Below, piece by piece: positions 19,451 through 27,822 of a stretch of 64,000 bases of DNA. Source of the DNA: CAWJPW01 sp963844845. GTDB lineage: Bacteria; Acidobacteriota; Thermoanaerobaculia; Thermoanaerobaculales; Sulfomarinibacteraceae. Within the stretch, counting starts at the first letter, position 1. The number at the start of each line of letters is the position of its first letter. Both the position numbers and the translations under genes were made by a program. The notes under the pieces were generated by a model. It made no database searches and was not told the DNA's origin. It worked only from the letters and a program-made list of their open reading frames with translations. The stretch spans positions 372,001 through 436,000 of the forward strand of contig CAWJPW010000003.1 of assembly GCA_963844845.1 (NCBI GenBank), read 5' to 3'.

Positions 19451-21042
19451 AGCCGCCGCAGGCGCCGGTCCCACAGGGCGCAGACGAGCAGCCACACCGC
19501 CACGAGCGCGGCGGCGTGGAGGATTGGGCCGGTTCCCGCGGAGCTGCGCAGCGAGGGCAGGATCCAGGTCGTGTCGAGGCCGGTCGCGCGGCCGACAAGA
19601 TCCAGGAAGTAGTTGCGGGGAGTCGCCTCGAGGGTGCCGTAGAGCTTGCCCGGGAGCAGCACCGCCACCGCGCCCACCAGCGCCTGCGCGCTCAGGAGCA
19701 CACCCGCCGCGACGCGGTCCGCGTAATCGCCGGCCAGGGCCCGGGCGAGCCCGAGGGCCGCGGGCAGGGCGAGCAGGCCGACGGCCGGTACCAGGAAGCG
19801 GGAGGGGGGCGACCAGCCCGCCCACCACTGGTGGAGCACGCCCGGGCCCGCGGTGAGGACGACGGCGGCGGCGAGCAGTGCGGTCTCGTCGCGGTGCTCG
19901 CGCCAGAGCGCGGCGGCGCCGAGCGGCAGCAGGAGCAGGAAGGGCGCCCACACCAGCAGTCCATACTGCTGGTCGAGCAGGATCCCGAGACTCCCCGGCA
20001 GGACCGCCGCGGCGGTGAGCAGATGGCTGCGCCCGTACCAGGCGGCGAAGGGCGACGGCGATCCGAACCAGCGCAGGTGCAGCAGCACCATTACGACGAG
20101 GGAGCCGGCCAGCGGCAGGAGGCTGAGGAGGACGGCGCGGCGCCGCGGCCGGGCGTGGCTGGCGCCCACTCCGGCGTAGAGCAGCGCTGGTAGCAGCAGC
20201 CGCACGTGCAGCCACGGCAGCAGGGCCAGGGCGGCGGCAGTGGCCGCGCCGGTGCGGCGCTGCCGCCACAGGCGCAGGTGCAGCAGGGTGAGGCAGGCCG
20301 CGCCGGTGAGTTCGGGCAGGGCCAGGCGGGCGTAGACCGCCACCGGGAAGGACGCCGCCAGAAGCACAGTCATCAGGACGGCCTGGCTGTCGGGCACCGC
20401 CGAGCCGAGCAGGGCCCGGACCGCCACGAGGAGGAGGATGGCGAGGCCCACCTCGGCGCACCTCACGCCCAGGTCACCGGCTGCCGCGTCGGGGGCGGCG
20501 AGCAGCGCGGGGAGGCCGGGGTCGTGCAGCGAGCGGGGGGCGGCGGCCGCCGGACTGAGGTGCATGGCGGGGTCGTCTGGGGCGAGCACGAGGTCGCCGT
20601 CCCGAGCCAGGGAGCGGGCCATGGCCAGGTAGGCTGGCTCGTCACCGGTGGGTTGGTGGGGCACCGCGGCGGCGGCACCAAGCAGTGCGGCGAGCACCAG
20701 CACGAGGGCGGCCGCCGCGGGCGGCCGGGGGCGGGCGCCCCCCACGGCCTCGTGCCACTGGCGACACAGGAGGGCGGCGGCGAGGAGGAGCGCCGGCAGG
20801 GCGGCCAGCCACCCCAGGGCGGCGCCGCGCAGGGCCGCAGCGTAGTGCGCGCTCTCGCGCCCGCCCGGGAAGAGCCCCAGCGGCGACGCCAGCAGGGCCT
20901 GGGCCGCCGGGCGCGCGAAGGCGGCTAGCAGGGCGGCAGCCGCGGCGAGCAGCGCCGCCCCCCACCATCCCCAGCGAGGGAGGCCGGCAAGCCACCGCCA
21001 GGGGGGCTCCGGTGGGGAGGTGGAGCCCGGCCGCCGCCTCAC
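19396..21042 (-). CDS. Polytopic membrane protein, possible GT39/PMT-like glycosyltransferase
   Basis: 548 residues from GTG at 21042, 34 nt after the stop of the VWFA gene upstream. It has about a dozen Leu/Ala-rich membrane segments. After the third, a loop begins HQPTGDEPAYLAMARSLARDG, whose GDEP(A/S)Y resembles the acidic first-loop motif of lipid-linked sugar transferases (PMT/ArnT, GT-C fold). Later loops include W-Y-G-R and WW-GWSPPSRFLVP, a pattern seen in uncharacterised Acidobacteria membrane proteins. A GT-C transferase is thus plausible but unproven. Its 3' end overlaps the convergent DUF2249 gene by 55 bases, so one of the two C-termini may be over-called. Confidence 0.65.
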   Translation of the reverse strand: MRRRPGSTSPPEPPWRWLAGLPRWGWWGAALLAAAAALLAAFARPAAQALLASPLGLFPGGRESAHYAAALRGAALGWLAALPALLLAAALLCRQWHEAVGGARPRPPAAAALVLVLAALLGAAAAVPHQPTGDEPAYLAMARSLARDGDLVLAPDDPAMHLSPAAAAPRSLHDPGLPALLAAPDAAAGDLGVRCAEVGLAILLLVAVRALLGSAVPDSQAVLMTVLLAASFPVAVYARLALPELTGAACLTLLHLRLWRQRRTGAATAAALALLPWLHVRLLLPALLYAGVGASHARPRRRAVLLSLLPLAGSLVVMVLLHLRWFGSPSPFAAWYGRSHLLTAAAVLPGSLGILLDQQYGLLVWAPFLLLLPLGAAALWREHRDETALLAAAVVLTAGPGVLHQWWAGWSPPSRFLVPAVGLLALPAALGLARALAGDYADRVAAGVLLSAQALVGAVAVLLPGKLYGTLEATPRNYFLDLVGRATGLDTTWILPSLRSSAGTGPILHAAALVAVWLLVCALWDRRLRRLQPRRAQTSQAPPSVGRA

Positions 21043-21076
21043 GGAACCGCCCGGAGCGCCGGTGGGGAGGGACCCG

Positions 21077-24000
21077 TCACCGGCCTCCCGCCGGCCCCGA
21101 CGGCTCCACCACCAGGGGCAGCTCGGTGGTGCGGCTGACCCCGCTCATCGGCTCGGTGACGGTGATCGCGAGTCGGTACACCCCCGCTCCAGGCAGTGCG
21201 GCCAGCGGGATGGAGGAACCCACGATGAAAGCGTCGGGTGCCATCATCGACAGCTCCAACCCGCTCTCGCGGTGGGCTGCCACCACCCGAGTCCCGCGCA
21301 GGACCTCGATGTCCACGTCTACCTTGGGGACGTCGGCGGGGCGGTGGCCGGGTCGGAGGACCTCGGTGAACCAGTACAGCGTCTCGTCGGCGGCGTAGCG
21401 TCCTTCCAGCCGGGGAATCAGGCGATGGCCGCCGTACAGGAAGGGGTCCCACGGCCGGAACCGCTGCTGGCGCCCCAGCTCGGCTCCGGCCACCACGGGA
21501 GCGATCCATGTGGCGTTGGGGGGTGGCGCGGGTGTGAAGAGAGCCAGCTCGGTGCAGGCCAGGAGGTTGCCGCCGTTGAACAGGCCCAGGCGGAGCCGAG
21601 TGCTGCCCCGGGTCACGGGGAGCGACAGCTGGTACACGGTGCCGCGGGCAGTGGGGAGTGGTTGTGCGGGAATGTGGAAGGTCCCCAGCGGCTGGCGCTC
21701 GGCGTCCATGAGGAGGCCCGCCAAGCCATCGCCGGCGGCAGCGGATGACGGTAGGCTGAGTGTGACCCACATGCGGGGATTCTGCCCGGGAAAGAGCTCG
21801 GGAACTGCGGCGGCGACGGCGCCCTTGGGCCATGGAGCGTTCTTGACGGCGGTTGCCGCGAGCTCCTCCGCCGAGGCCGTGGGTGCGCTGAGGAAGAGGG
21901 CTGGCATCGGCGCCCGGGTGAGCTCGGGATGGACGATCCACGCAGCGCGGGCTGCAGCGAGAGTGCCGTCGATCACCCGGCGGACCGCGTCGTCGTCCGG
22001 CGCCAGCCGCATCTCGCCTTCGTCGTCCCGCCGGAAAGGCACCTTGAGCCGTTTCTCGCGACGGCCGATGGGCGCCTCGCTCGGGAGCTGACCGCGACCG
22101 TAGAACCAGGTCTCGCCGGTGAGGTCGGAGGCCTTGATGACGCTGGCTGGGCGCCCCAGCAGCAGGAGGACCCGCCCGCGATCGCTGAGGGCGCCACGCT
22201 GCTCGGGAAGGGTGAACTGCTCGTCGGCAGCTGCGATCCGAGCCTCGAAGTCGTTGCGGGCCTCGTTGTCGGGGGTCGATGCGTCGGGATCGCGGCGCGC
22301 CCAGAACAGGCCGATGGCGTCGCGGGCCGCGTCGTCGTCGTCGAGCGCCGCCCATGCCTTGCGCTCGGCGGTGGTGAGAAGGACGCCTTCCGGGCCAGCC
22401 GGCCAGTCGGCGTACTGCGGCGAAAGGCCCTTTCGCACCGGTTGCTGGGGCTGCTCAGCCTCGGCGAGGCGGGTCTCCAGAGGCTCGTCCGGTCGCGCGG
22501 CCACCGCAGGGTGAGAGACGGTAGCGGCGGGCGCGGGGGTGGCCTCCGGCGGGGCCGGCTCCACCTGGGTGGTCCCCAGGCCCCAGGTCCCGGCGCCGCG
22601 GTCGAGGAGGGCCATGGACACGGTGTAGTTGCCTTCGGGCAGCGTGAAGCTGAGCGCCGTAGAGAACGGTTGTCCCTGCGCCTCGGTGAGGCGATCGGTC
22701 GGTACGGCCACCCGCTGCTGCTGCCGCTTGAGGTCGAGGATGCGGCCGTCCTCGTCGTAGACGGCCAGGAGCAGGGCGAGCTCAGCTGCAAATCCGTCCT
22801 GCTCGGGCAGCAGGGTGAGGCGGTCCAGCGGGGTCTTGAGGGTGACCGTGATCTCGAGGCCGGCAGACCCCGGGCGGGAGAATGCGGTCACCTCCACCGG
22901 GACCGCGCCGTTACCCTGCTGCAGCGACAGGGGAGCGGCCAGGCGGTCGACGAGGCCGTTTTCGGGGTCGCGCTCGTAGCGCCCCGGGCGAAACTCCAGG
23001 TGCACGCCTGGACGGTTCACCTTGACGTTGATCTTGCGGTAGGTCCCCTCGCCGCGGGGCTCGCTGGCGAAGCCCAGGGAGTAGTACGTCGTCGCCGCCT
23101 GGTGGGCGCCCTCCAGCGCAGTGCCGATGTCGTTACCGGTGAAGTGGCGGCCCCCGGCTTCCTCGGCGAGAGCACGGGGAATCGCGTCAGGGTCCGAGTT
23201 GGGCGAAGTGGGATCGAGGGAGCTAGGTCCCGAGGTCTCGTCGCGCAGGCTGGTACGGCCACCGTTCTCGGCGGCAAACTCCAGCGAAGGCTGCTGTAGG
23301 CCCGCAGTGTTGACGGTGTAGAGGGTGAAGCCGGCGGTGCTGGCCAGGTGGCCGAGCTTCTCCACCAGACCCTCGATCTGGCGCTGGAGGTCGTGCAGCT
23401 CGGTGCGCCGGCGCTGGGCGATGCTGGCGGTGCGACCGCTGATCTCGGATGCCTGCGCGTCGAGGCCGACATCGAGGCCTCCGGTGAAGACCAGGCATAC
23501 CTTCTTGCCGGGCGCCTGAGCGGAGCCCTCGAGGATCTGCACCAGGCCGAGCCCGAGGCGACCCAGCGCGCGTAGGCTCTCCGTGCCGGCGGTGAGGGCG
23601 CCGAACCCGGCCATGGCCTCCTGCGCGGCGCGGCCGCCCCACCCACCTCCCGTGCCCGGCGGCTCTCCGGCGAGGTTGGCGGCGCTTTCGCTGCGCAGAG
23701 GCTCGTACACCTGGCTGCGGTCGAGGGCGCCGAGGTCGCGGTAGGTCGTCTCGTCGGCCAGGCTCGCCAGGGCGGCGACGACCCGAGTCGTGTCAGCGGT
23801 GTAGGCGAGAGCCACCCGCGGGGCGGTGCCCACTACGGCCACTGACCAGTCGAGGTCCTCCGCCGCGTGAGCCTCGACGTACTGCTGGGCGGCCTCGAGA
23901 GCGCGTGTCAGCCTCGGGCGGGTCGTGTTGTTGAGATCGAAGAGCAGCACCACGCGGCCGCGGTAGCGGACGTCGCGCAGCGGCCTCTCCGGCGCGGCAC

Positions 24001-24286
24001 CTTCTCCGGCGCCGCGCTCCCCACCGCCGAGCCACACGACGCCGTCCACGATCCTGGCAAAGTTGGTGAGCTCCCTTCCGACGCCGTCCTCGAAGACCGT
24101 GAAGTCGGCTGCGGTCAGATCGGTGACGGGCTCGCCGTGCCGCGTGGCCACCACGTCCACGTTGACGGTGGTGACGTCCACGACGCCGCTGAAGCGGCTG
24201 GGCGGCGCTTCTTGGGCAGCTGCGGACGACGTGGCGCCCAAAGCGAGAGCGCAGCACACGAGCAGACTGGGGCTCAACGTACGCAT
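21077..24286 (-). CDS. Exported VWFA-related protein with GWxTD-type C-terminal region
   Basis: 1069 residues from ATG at 24286 (GGGAGG seven bases before), with a signal peptide ending around AAAQEAPP. The N-terminal 400 residues form a VWFA-related domain of the kind abundant in Acidobacteria: VDVTTVNVDVVATRHGEPV opens it, FTVFEDGVGRELTNF follows, and VVLLFDLNNTTRP carries a MIDAS-like Asp-x-Asn. The middle repeats carry YSLGF and PGRY(E/D) segments. Around residues 640-740 a segment FWARRDPDASTPDNEARNDF with DRGRVLLLLGRP matches the GWxTD domain, and beta-rich modules finish the protein. The shorter relative at 61565-63244 shares only the first part. Function is unknown; periplasmic or surface location is inferred. 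Followed closely by the membrane-protein gene. Confidence 0.8.
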   Translation of the reverse strand: MRTLSPSLLVCCALALGATSSAAAQEAPPSRFSGVVDVTTVNVDVVATRHGEPVTDLTAADFTVFEDGVGRELTNFARIVDGVVWLGGGERGAGEGAAPERPLRDVRYRGRVVLLFDLNNTTRPRLTRALEAAQQYVEAHAAEDLDWSVAVVGTAPRVALAYTADTTRVVAALASLADETTYRDLGALDRSQVYEPLRSESAANLAGEPPGTGGGWGGRAAQEAMAGFGALTAGTESLRALGRLGLGLVQILEGSAQAPGKKVCLVFTGGLDVGLDAQASEISGRTASIAQRRRTELHDLQRQIEGLVEKLGHLASTAGFTLYTVNTAGLQQPSLEFAAENGGRTSLRDETSGPSSLDPTSPNSDPDAIPRALAEEAGGRHFTGNDIGTALEGAHQAATTYYSLGFASEPRGEGTYRKINVKVNRPGVHLEFRPGRYERDPENGLVDRLAAPLSLQQGNGAVPVEVTAFSRPGSAGLEITVTLKTPLDRLTLLPEQDGFAAELALLLAVYDEDGRILDLKRQQQRVAVPTDRLTEAQGQPFSTALSFTLPEGNYTVSMALLDRGAGTWGLGTTQVEPAPPEATPAPAATVSHPAVAARPDEPLETRLAEAEQPQQPVRKGLSPQYADWPAGPEGVLLTTAERKAWAALDDDDAARDAIGLFWARRDPDASTPDNEARNDFEARIAAADEQFTLPEQRGALSDRGRVLLLLGRPASVIKASDLTGETWFYGRGQLPSEAPIGRREKRLKVPFRRDDEGEMRLAPDDDAVRRVIDGTLAAARAAWIVHPELTRAPMPALFLSAPTASAEELAATAVKNAPWPKGAVAAAVPELFPGQNPRMWVTLSLPSSAAAGDGLAGLLMDAERQPLGTFHIPAQPLPTARGTVYQLSLPVTRGSTRLRLGLFNGGNLLACTELALFTPAPPPNATWIAPVVAGAELGRQQRFRPWDPFLYGGHRLIPRLEGRYAADETLYWFTEVLRPGHRPADVPKVDVDIEVLRGTRVVAAHRESGLELSMMAPDAFIVGSSIPLAALPGAGVYRLAITVTEPMSGVSRTTELPLVVEPSGPAGGR

Positions 24287-24451
24287 CGCTATCCTCCCGA
24301 GTTCGAGATCCTGACCGCCAATCCGTCCTCGCACGGAGTCGCTATGTCACCTCAGGAGGCCACTCGAGCCCGTGTGACGGCGTCTGGTGTAATCCCGAGC
24401 GGATTTAGCAAGCGGCGTGCCACTCGCGTCCGGTACCGAGGACACCATGAT

Positions 24452-24486
24452 AGAGGGCGCCGGGAGTTGACCTCCCGGCGCCCTCT
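24452..24486 (-). terminator. Intrinsic terminator after the small exported protein gene
   Basis: A 15-bp perfect stem (24452-24466 with 24472-24486) closes a TTGAC loop, 32 nt downstream of the stop at 24518 on the minus strand. The flanking sequence on that strand is only modestly T-rich, but stem length and position make termination the simplest reading. Confidence 0.8.
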
Positions 24487-24517
24487 GGTTTCGCCGCCAT
24501 CGAAGGCAGGTCGTTGG

Positions 24518-25114
24518 TTACAGGGTGATCGCCACCGAGACCGGCTCTTTCCAGCCGACGGCTTGGACGTCGAGGGTGATCGTGTCGCCCGACTTCAGGT
24601 TGGCCGGCCGCTTGAAGTAGATCACGTCCGCACTCCAGTACTGGGGCGGCACCTCGACGATGGGGATCTGAACGCCTCCCCGCAACGTGAGCGGCGGGTA
24701 GAAGCGCGAGGGCACGTAGTGTACGCCCCAGGCGCCCAGCGCAGTGCTGACGTCCATTTCGCGCAGCCAGCGGTGGTCGAACTCGAGCTTGTCGTAGCCC
24801 TTGCGGAGCGCCTGGATATCGGCGGCGGGCTCACGCGTGCCGTTGGGCAGGACCAGGGTGTACGACGATATCCTGAGGTCCACCGGCTGCTTGGCGTCGT
24901 TGCGCACCCCCACCACCAGCGGGAGGTAGTTGTCGTTGAGGCGATGCCGTGCCAGGTAGACGTTGACCCAGAGGTCGCCCCGCTCCGTCTTCTGGGTGGA
25001 GATGGTCAACCTGCCCGGATCGGTTGTCGAATTGCCCGCCCATGCCGGTGCCGCCATTGCGGCGGTGAGGACGAGGGCGGCGAGGACTGTCAGCGTTCGG
25101 TTGTGTGTGCTCAT
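24518..25114 (-). CDS. Small exported protein of unknown function
   Basis: 198 residues from ATG at 25114, with an excellent AAGGAGGTG ribosome site and a clear signal peptide (LTVLAALVLTAAMAAPAWAGN). The mature part is beta-rich and Pro/Tyr-rich with no Cys. It has segments such as VGVRNDAKQPVDLRISSYTL and WSADVIYFKRPANLKSGD that look like an immunoglobulin-like or DUF4352-like fold, but no family is recognised. It is monocistronic with a strong terminator behind it and diverges from the C1 peptidase gene, with which it shares the upstream region. Confidence 0.75.
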   Translation of the reverse strand: MSTHNRTLTVLAALVLTAAMAAPAWAGNSTTDPGRLTISTQKTERGDLWVNVYLARHRLNDNYLPLVVGVRNDAKQPVDLRISSYTLVLPNGTREPAADIQALRKGYDKLEFDHRWLREMDVSTALGAWGVHYVPSRFYPPLTLRGGVQIPIVEVPPQYWSADVIYFKRPANLKSGDTITLDVQAVGWKEPVSVAITL

Positions 25115-25452
25115 GGCCACACCTCCTTGCCTTCTTGGATAACCGCAAAGTGCGTGCCGGCATTGCCGTTGGCGTGAGAGGGGAGAGGGGAGAGGCTCCT
25201 CCACCCAACCGCCACGGCCGCCGGCAGACGTCGTCCGACAGTCGGGAGCGTTTTGCGCGTGACTCGGCGGGACGAGGCCGGAGTGCCTCTCGCCTTGAGA
25301 TCGAGGAGACTCAAGATCGAGCGTCCGGGTCTCCCAGAGCGTAGCGATGTATTGCTACGGCGTCTTCCGTCTTCCGTTGTCGTATGATGGGGCGCCCTGG
25401 GAGGCCCCCGCGCAAAGTGGGTGCGCAACCTGGGGCTCACAAGGAGGGTGTA
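25115..25452. other. Divergent intergenic region
   Basis: This region lies between the small exported protein (minus) and the C1 peptidase (plus). It holds a tandem CTTCCGT pair (25364-25377) and a -10-like TATGAT at 25383-25388, about 65 nt before the peptidase start. No -35 is clear and no gene is seen. Confidence 0.45.
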
Positions 25453-26754
25453 ATGCAAGGGATGCGAGCGATGCTGACAGCCGCGTGTGCGGCCCTGGTG
25501 CTGATTCCTGCAGGGGCGAGTGCCCAGGAGGCCAACCGCGACCACGTGACCTGGGTGGAGCACAAGCAGGACTCGGTGCTCAAGGAGATGGAGGACCGCG
25601 ACGACGCGGCGGCCAAGGCGGCCACGGAGCGGACCGAGGAAATCCTTGCCCATGAGAAGGAGGAGGCCAAGGCGCGCAAGAAGGCCCGCCGCGACCTGCG
25701 CTTCGCCGTGGGAGAGATCGAGCGGCCGGAAGGGCCCTCGTCGTTCACGACGGTGTGGCACCAGCCGCCCACCGCGCAGTTCCTCACCGGCACTTGCTGG
25801 AGCTTCTCCACCACCTCGTTCCTGGAGTCTGAGGCCAAGCGCCTGGGCGGCGTGGAGGTCAAGCTCTCGGAAATGTGGTCGGCGTACTGGGAGTACGTGG
25901 AGAAGGCCAAGGGCTTCGTCGCCAGCCGTGGTGAGACCGCCTACGAGGAGGGCTCGGAGTCCAACGCCGTGCTGCGGGTGATGCGCGGGCACGGCCTCAT
26001 GACTCGTGCGGCCTACCCCGGGGTGCTGGCCGCTGACGGGCGCTTCGACCACTCGCAGATGATCCAGAAGATGCAGAGCTTCCTCGCCTTCTGCAAAGAG
26101 CACGGCTACTGGGACGAGGCGTACGTGGTGGGCGGCATCCGTGCCATCCTCGACGAAACCATGGGGGCGCCGCCCGAGACCGTCGAGTGGCAGGGCAGGA
26201 CCCTCACCCCGCAGCAGTTCATGAGCGAGGTGTGCCACCTCGACCCCACCGACTACGTGGACGTCATGTCCACCCTGTCCAAGCCCTTCTGGACGCGGGC
26301 CGAGTACGAGGTCCCGGACAACTGGTGGCACGATGCCTCCTACGTCAACGTGCCGCTGGCCGATTGGTATGCTGCGGTGGTGAAGGCGATCGACGCGGGC
26401 TACAGCCTGGTCATCGGCGGCGATGTGTCGGAGCCCGGCATTTGGGGCGAGGAGGACGTCGCCGTGGTGCCCAGCTTCGACATTCCCCAGGCCTACATCG
26501 ACCAGGACGCCCGCGAGCTGCGCTTCTACAACCACACCTCCACTGACGACCACGGCATCCACCTGGTGGGGCACACCCGGTTGGACGGCCACGATTGGTT
26601 TCTCATCAAGGACTCGGGGCGCTCGGCGCGGCGTGGGTCCTTCAAGGGCTACTACATGTACCGTGATGACTACGTGAAGCTCAAGATGCTCACAATCATG
26701 GTGCACAAGGACGCCGTCGCTGACCTCCTCGCCCGCGTCAAAGCGGCTCAGTAA
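25453..26754 (+). CDS. Exported C1-family (papain-fold, aminopeptidase C-like) cysteine peptidase
   Basis: 433 residues from ATG at 25453 (AAGGAGGG four bases before), with a signal peptide ending near ASAQEA. A charged helical pro-region (residues 35-85, rich in Glu/Lys) precedes the peptidase. The catalytic Cys115 lies in GTCWSFSTTSFLE and the catalytic His in the DDHGIHLVGHTR block about 60 residues from the end. Where papains carry Asn in KNSWG, this protein reads WFLIKDSGRS, that is Asp. The layout resembles bleomycin hydrolase/PepC-type C1B enzymes that are exported in some Gram-negatives. It could be active with altered charge relay or act as a binding protein. Confidence 0.85.
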   Translation: MQGMRAMLTAACAALVLIPAGASAQEANRDHVTWVEHKQDSVLKEMEDRDDAAAKAATERTEEILAHEKEEAKARKKARRDLRFAVGEIERPEGPSSFTTVWHQPPTAQFLTGTCWSFSTTSFLESEAKRLGGVEVKLSEMWSAYWEYVEKAKGFVASRGETAYEEGSESNAVLRVMRGHGLMTRAAYPGVLAADGRFDHSQMIQKMQSFLAFCKEHGYWDEAYVVGGIRAILDETMGAPPETVEWQGRTLTPQQFMSEVCHLDPTDYVDVMSTLSKPFWTRAEYEVPDNWWHDASYVNVPLADWYAAVVKAIDAGYSLVIGGDVSEPGIWGEEDVAVVPSFDIPQAYIDQDARELRFYNHTSTDDHGIHLVGHTRLDGHDWFLIKDSGRSARRGSFKGYYMYRDDYVKLKMLTIMVHKDAVADLLARVKAAQ

Positions 26755-26760
26755 CCTCCT

Positions 26761-26794
26761 CCCGGCCCCGGGCGGCCCGCCACCCGGGGCCGGG
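26761..26794 (+). terminator. Strong hairpin between the C1 peptidase and mqnD
   Basis: CCCGGCCCCGGG (26761-26772) pairs perfectly with CCCGGGGCCGGG (26783-26794) around a 10-nt loop, starting seven bases after the peptidase stop. There is no T-tract, so it may only attenuate or stabilise the upstream mRNA end. Confidence 0.5.
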
Positions 26795-26816
26795 CGATGA
26801 GACTCACGGAGACGAC

Positions 26817-27644
26817 ATGCGGATCACCGTGGCGCACTCGCCCGACTCGGACGACGCCTTCATGTTCTGGGCGCTGGCCACCGGCCAGCTGGATACCGGA
26901 GAGTTCGACTTCGAGCACGTCCTCGCCGACATCGAGACGCTCAACCGTGAGGCGTTCGCAGGCACCTACGAGGTGACGGCGGTTTCCATTCACGCGTACG
27001 CCCACCTCGACGAGCGTTACGCCCTGCTCGCCTCGGGCGCCTCCATGGGCGACGGCTACGGACCGGTCGTGGTGGCCAGCCGAGAGCTCGAGTCGAACGA
27101 GCTTGCCGAGGTCGAGGTGGCGATCCCGGGGACCCTGACCTCGGCGGCGCTGGCCCTGAAGATGTGGAACCCGCAGCTGCACACCCGCGTGCTCCCCTTC
27201 GACGCCATCATCCCCGCGGTGCAGGCCGGAGAGGTGGCGGCGGGCGTCGTCATCCACGAGGGCCAGCTCACGTGGCAGGACGAGGGCCTCTTCAAGCTGG
27301 TGGACCTGGGCGTGTGGTGGGGCGAGGAGACTGGCGGTCTCCCGCTGCCGCTGGGTGGGAACGTGATCCGTAGGGACCTGGGCGAGGAGCTCATCGGCCG
27401 CATCTCGACCCTGCTTCGCCGGTCCATCGAGCTCGGTCTCGCCGAGCGTGATCGTGCCCTCGACCACGCCCTCGGCTACGGCCGCGGTCTCGACCGTGCC
27501 AAGGCCGATCGCTTCGTGGGCATGTACGTCAACCAGCTCACGGTGGACTACGGCGAGCGCGGCCGCCGCGCGGTGCGCGAGCTCCTCGATCGCGCCCACC
27601 GCCTCAAGCTGATTCCTCGCGTCCCGCGCCTCGACTTCGTGTAG
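26817..27644 (+). CDS. mqnD: 1,4-dihydroxy-6-naphthoate synthase (futalosine pathway)
   Basis: 275 residues from ATG at 26817, the typical length. The N-terminal block HSPDSDDAFMFWALATGQ followed by HVLADIETLN is diagnostic for MqnD, which converts cyclic dehypoxanthinyl futalosine to 1,4-dihydroxy-6-naphthoate in menaquinone synthesis. The later Ser/Thr-rich binding loop (IPGTLTSAALALKMW) and the VIHEGQLTW segment with the conserved His agree. No other mqn gene is in the window; the pathway is presumably completed elsewhere. Its presence argues for a menaquinone-based respiratory chain. Confidence 0.93.
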   Translation: MRITVAHSPDSDDAFMFWALATGQLDTGEFDFEHVLADIETLNREAFAGTYEVTAVSIHAYAHLDERYALLASGASMGDGYGPVVVASRELESNELAEVEVAIPGTLTSAALALKMWNPQLHTRVLPFDAIIPAVQAGEVAAGVVIHEGQLTWQDEGLFKLVDLGVWWGEETGGLPLPLGGNVIRRDLGEELIGRISTLLRRSIELGLAERDRALDHALGYGRGLDRAKADRFVGMYVNQLTVDYGERGRRAVRELLDRAHRLKLIPRVPRLDFV

Positions 27645-27822
27645 CCCGCGCCGGGCGGCGTGCGCCTGCTGCGGACACCGATCCGCTCGCCAGGGCGGCT
27701 GTGTCCTGACCACATGCCGCGGGTCACTGCCGCGGGCAGGTGCGTTCATGGCTCGCGACGGAGCGCGGCGTGGGTCGCGGAATCCGCACTCGTGGGCGAA
27801 GCCCTGGGCGGAGCAGGGGTCG

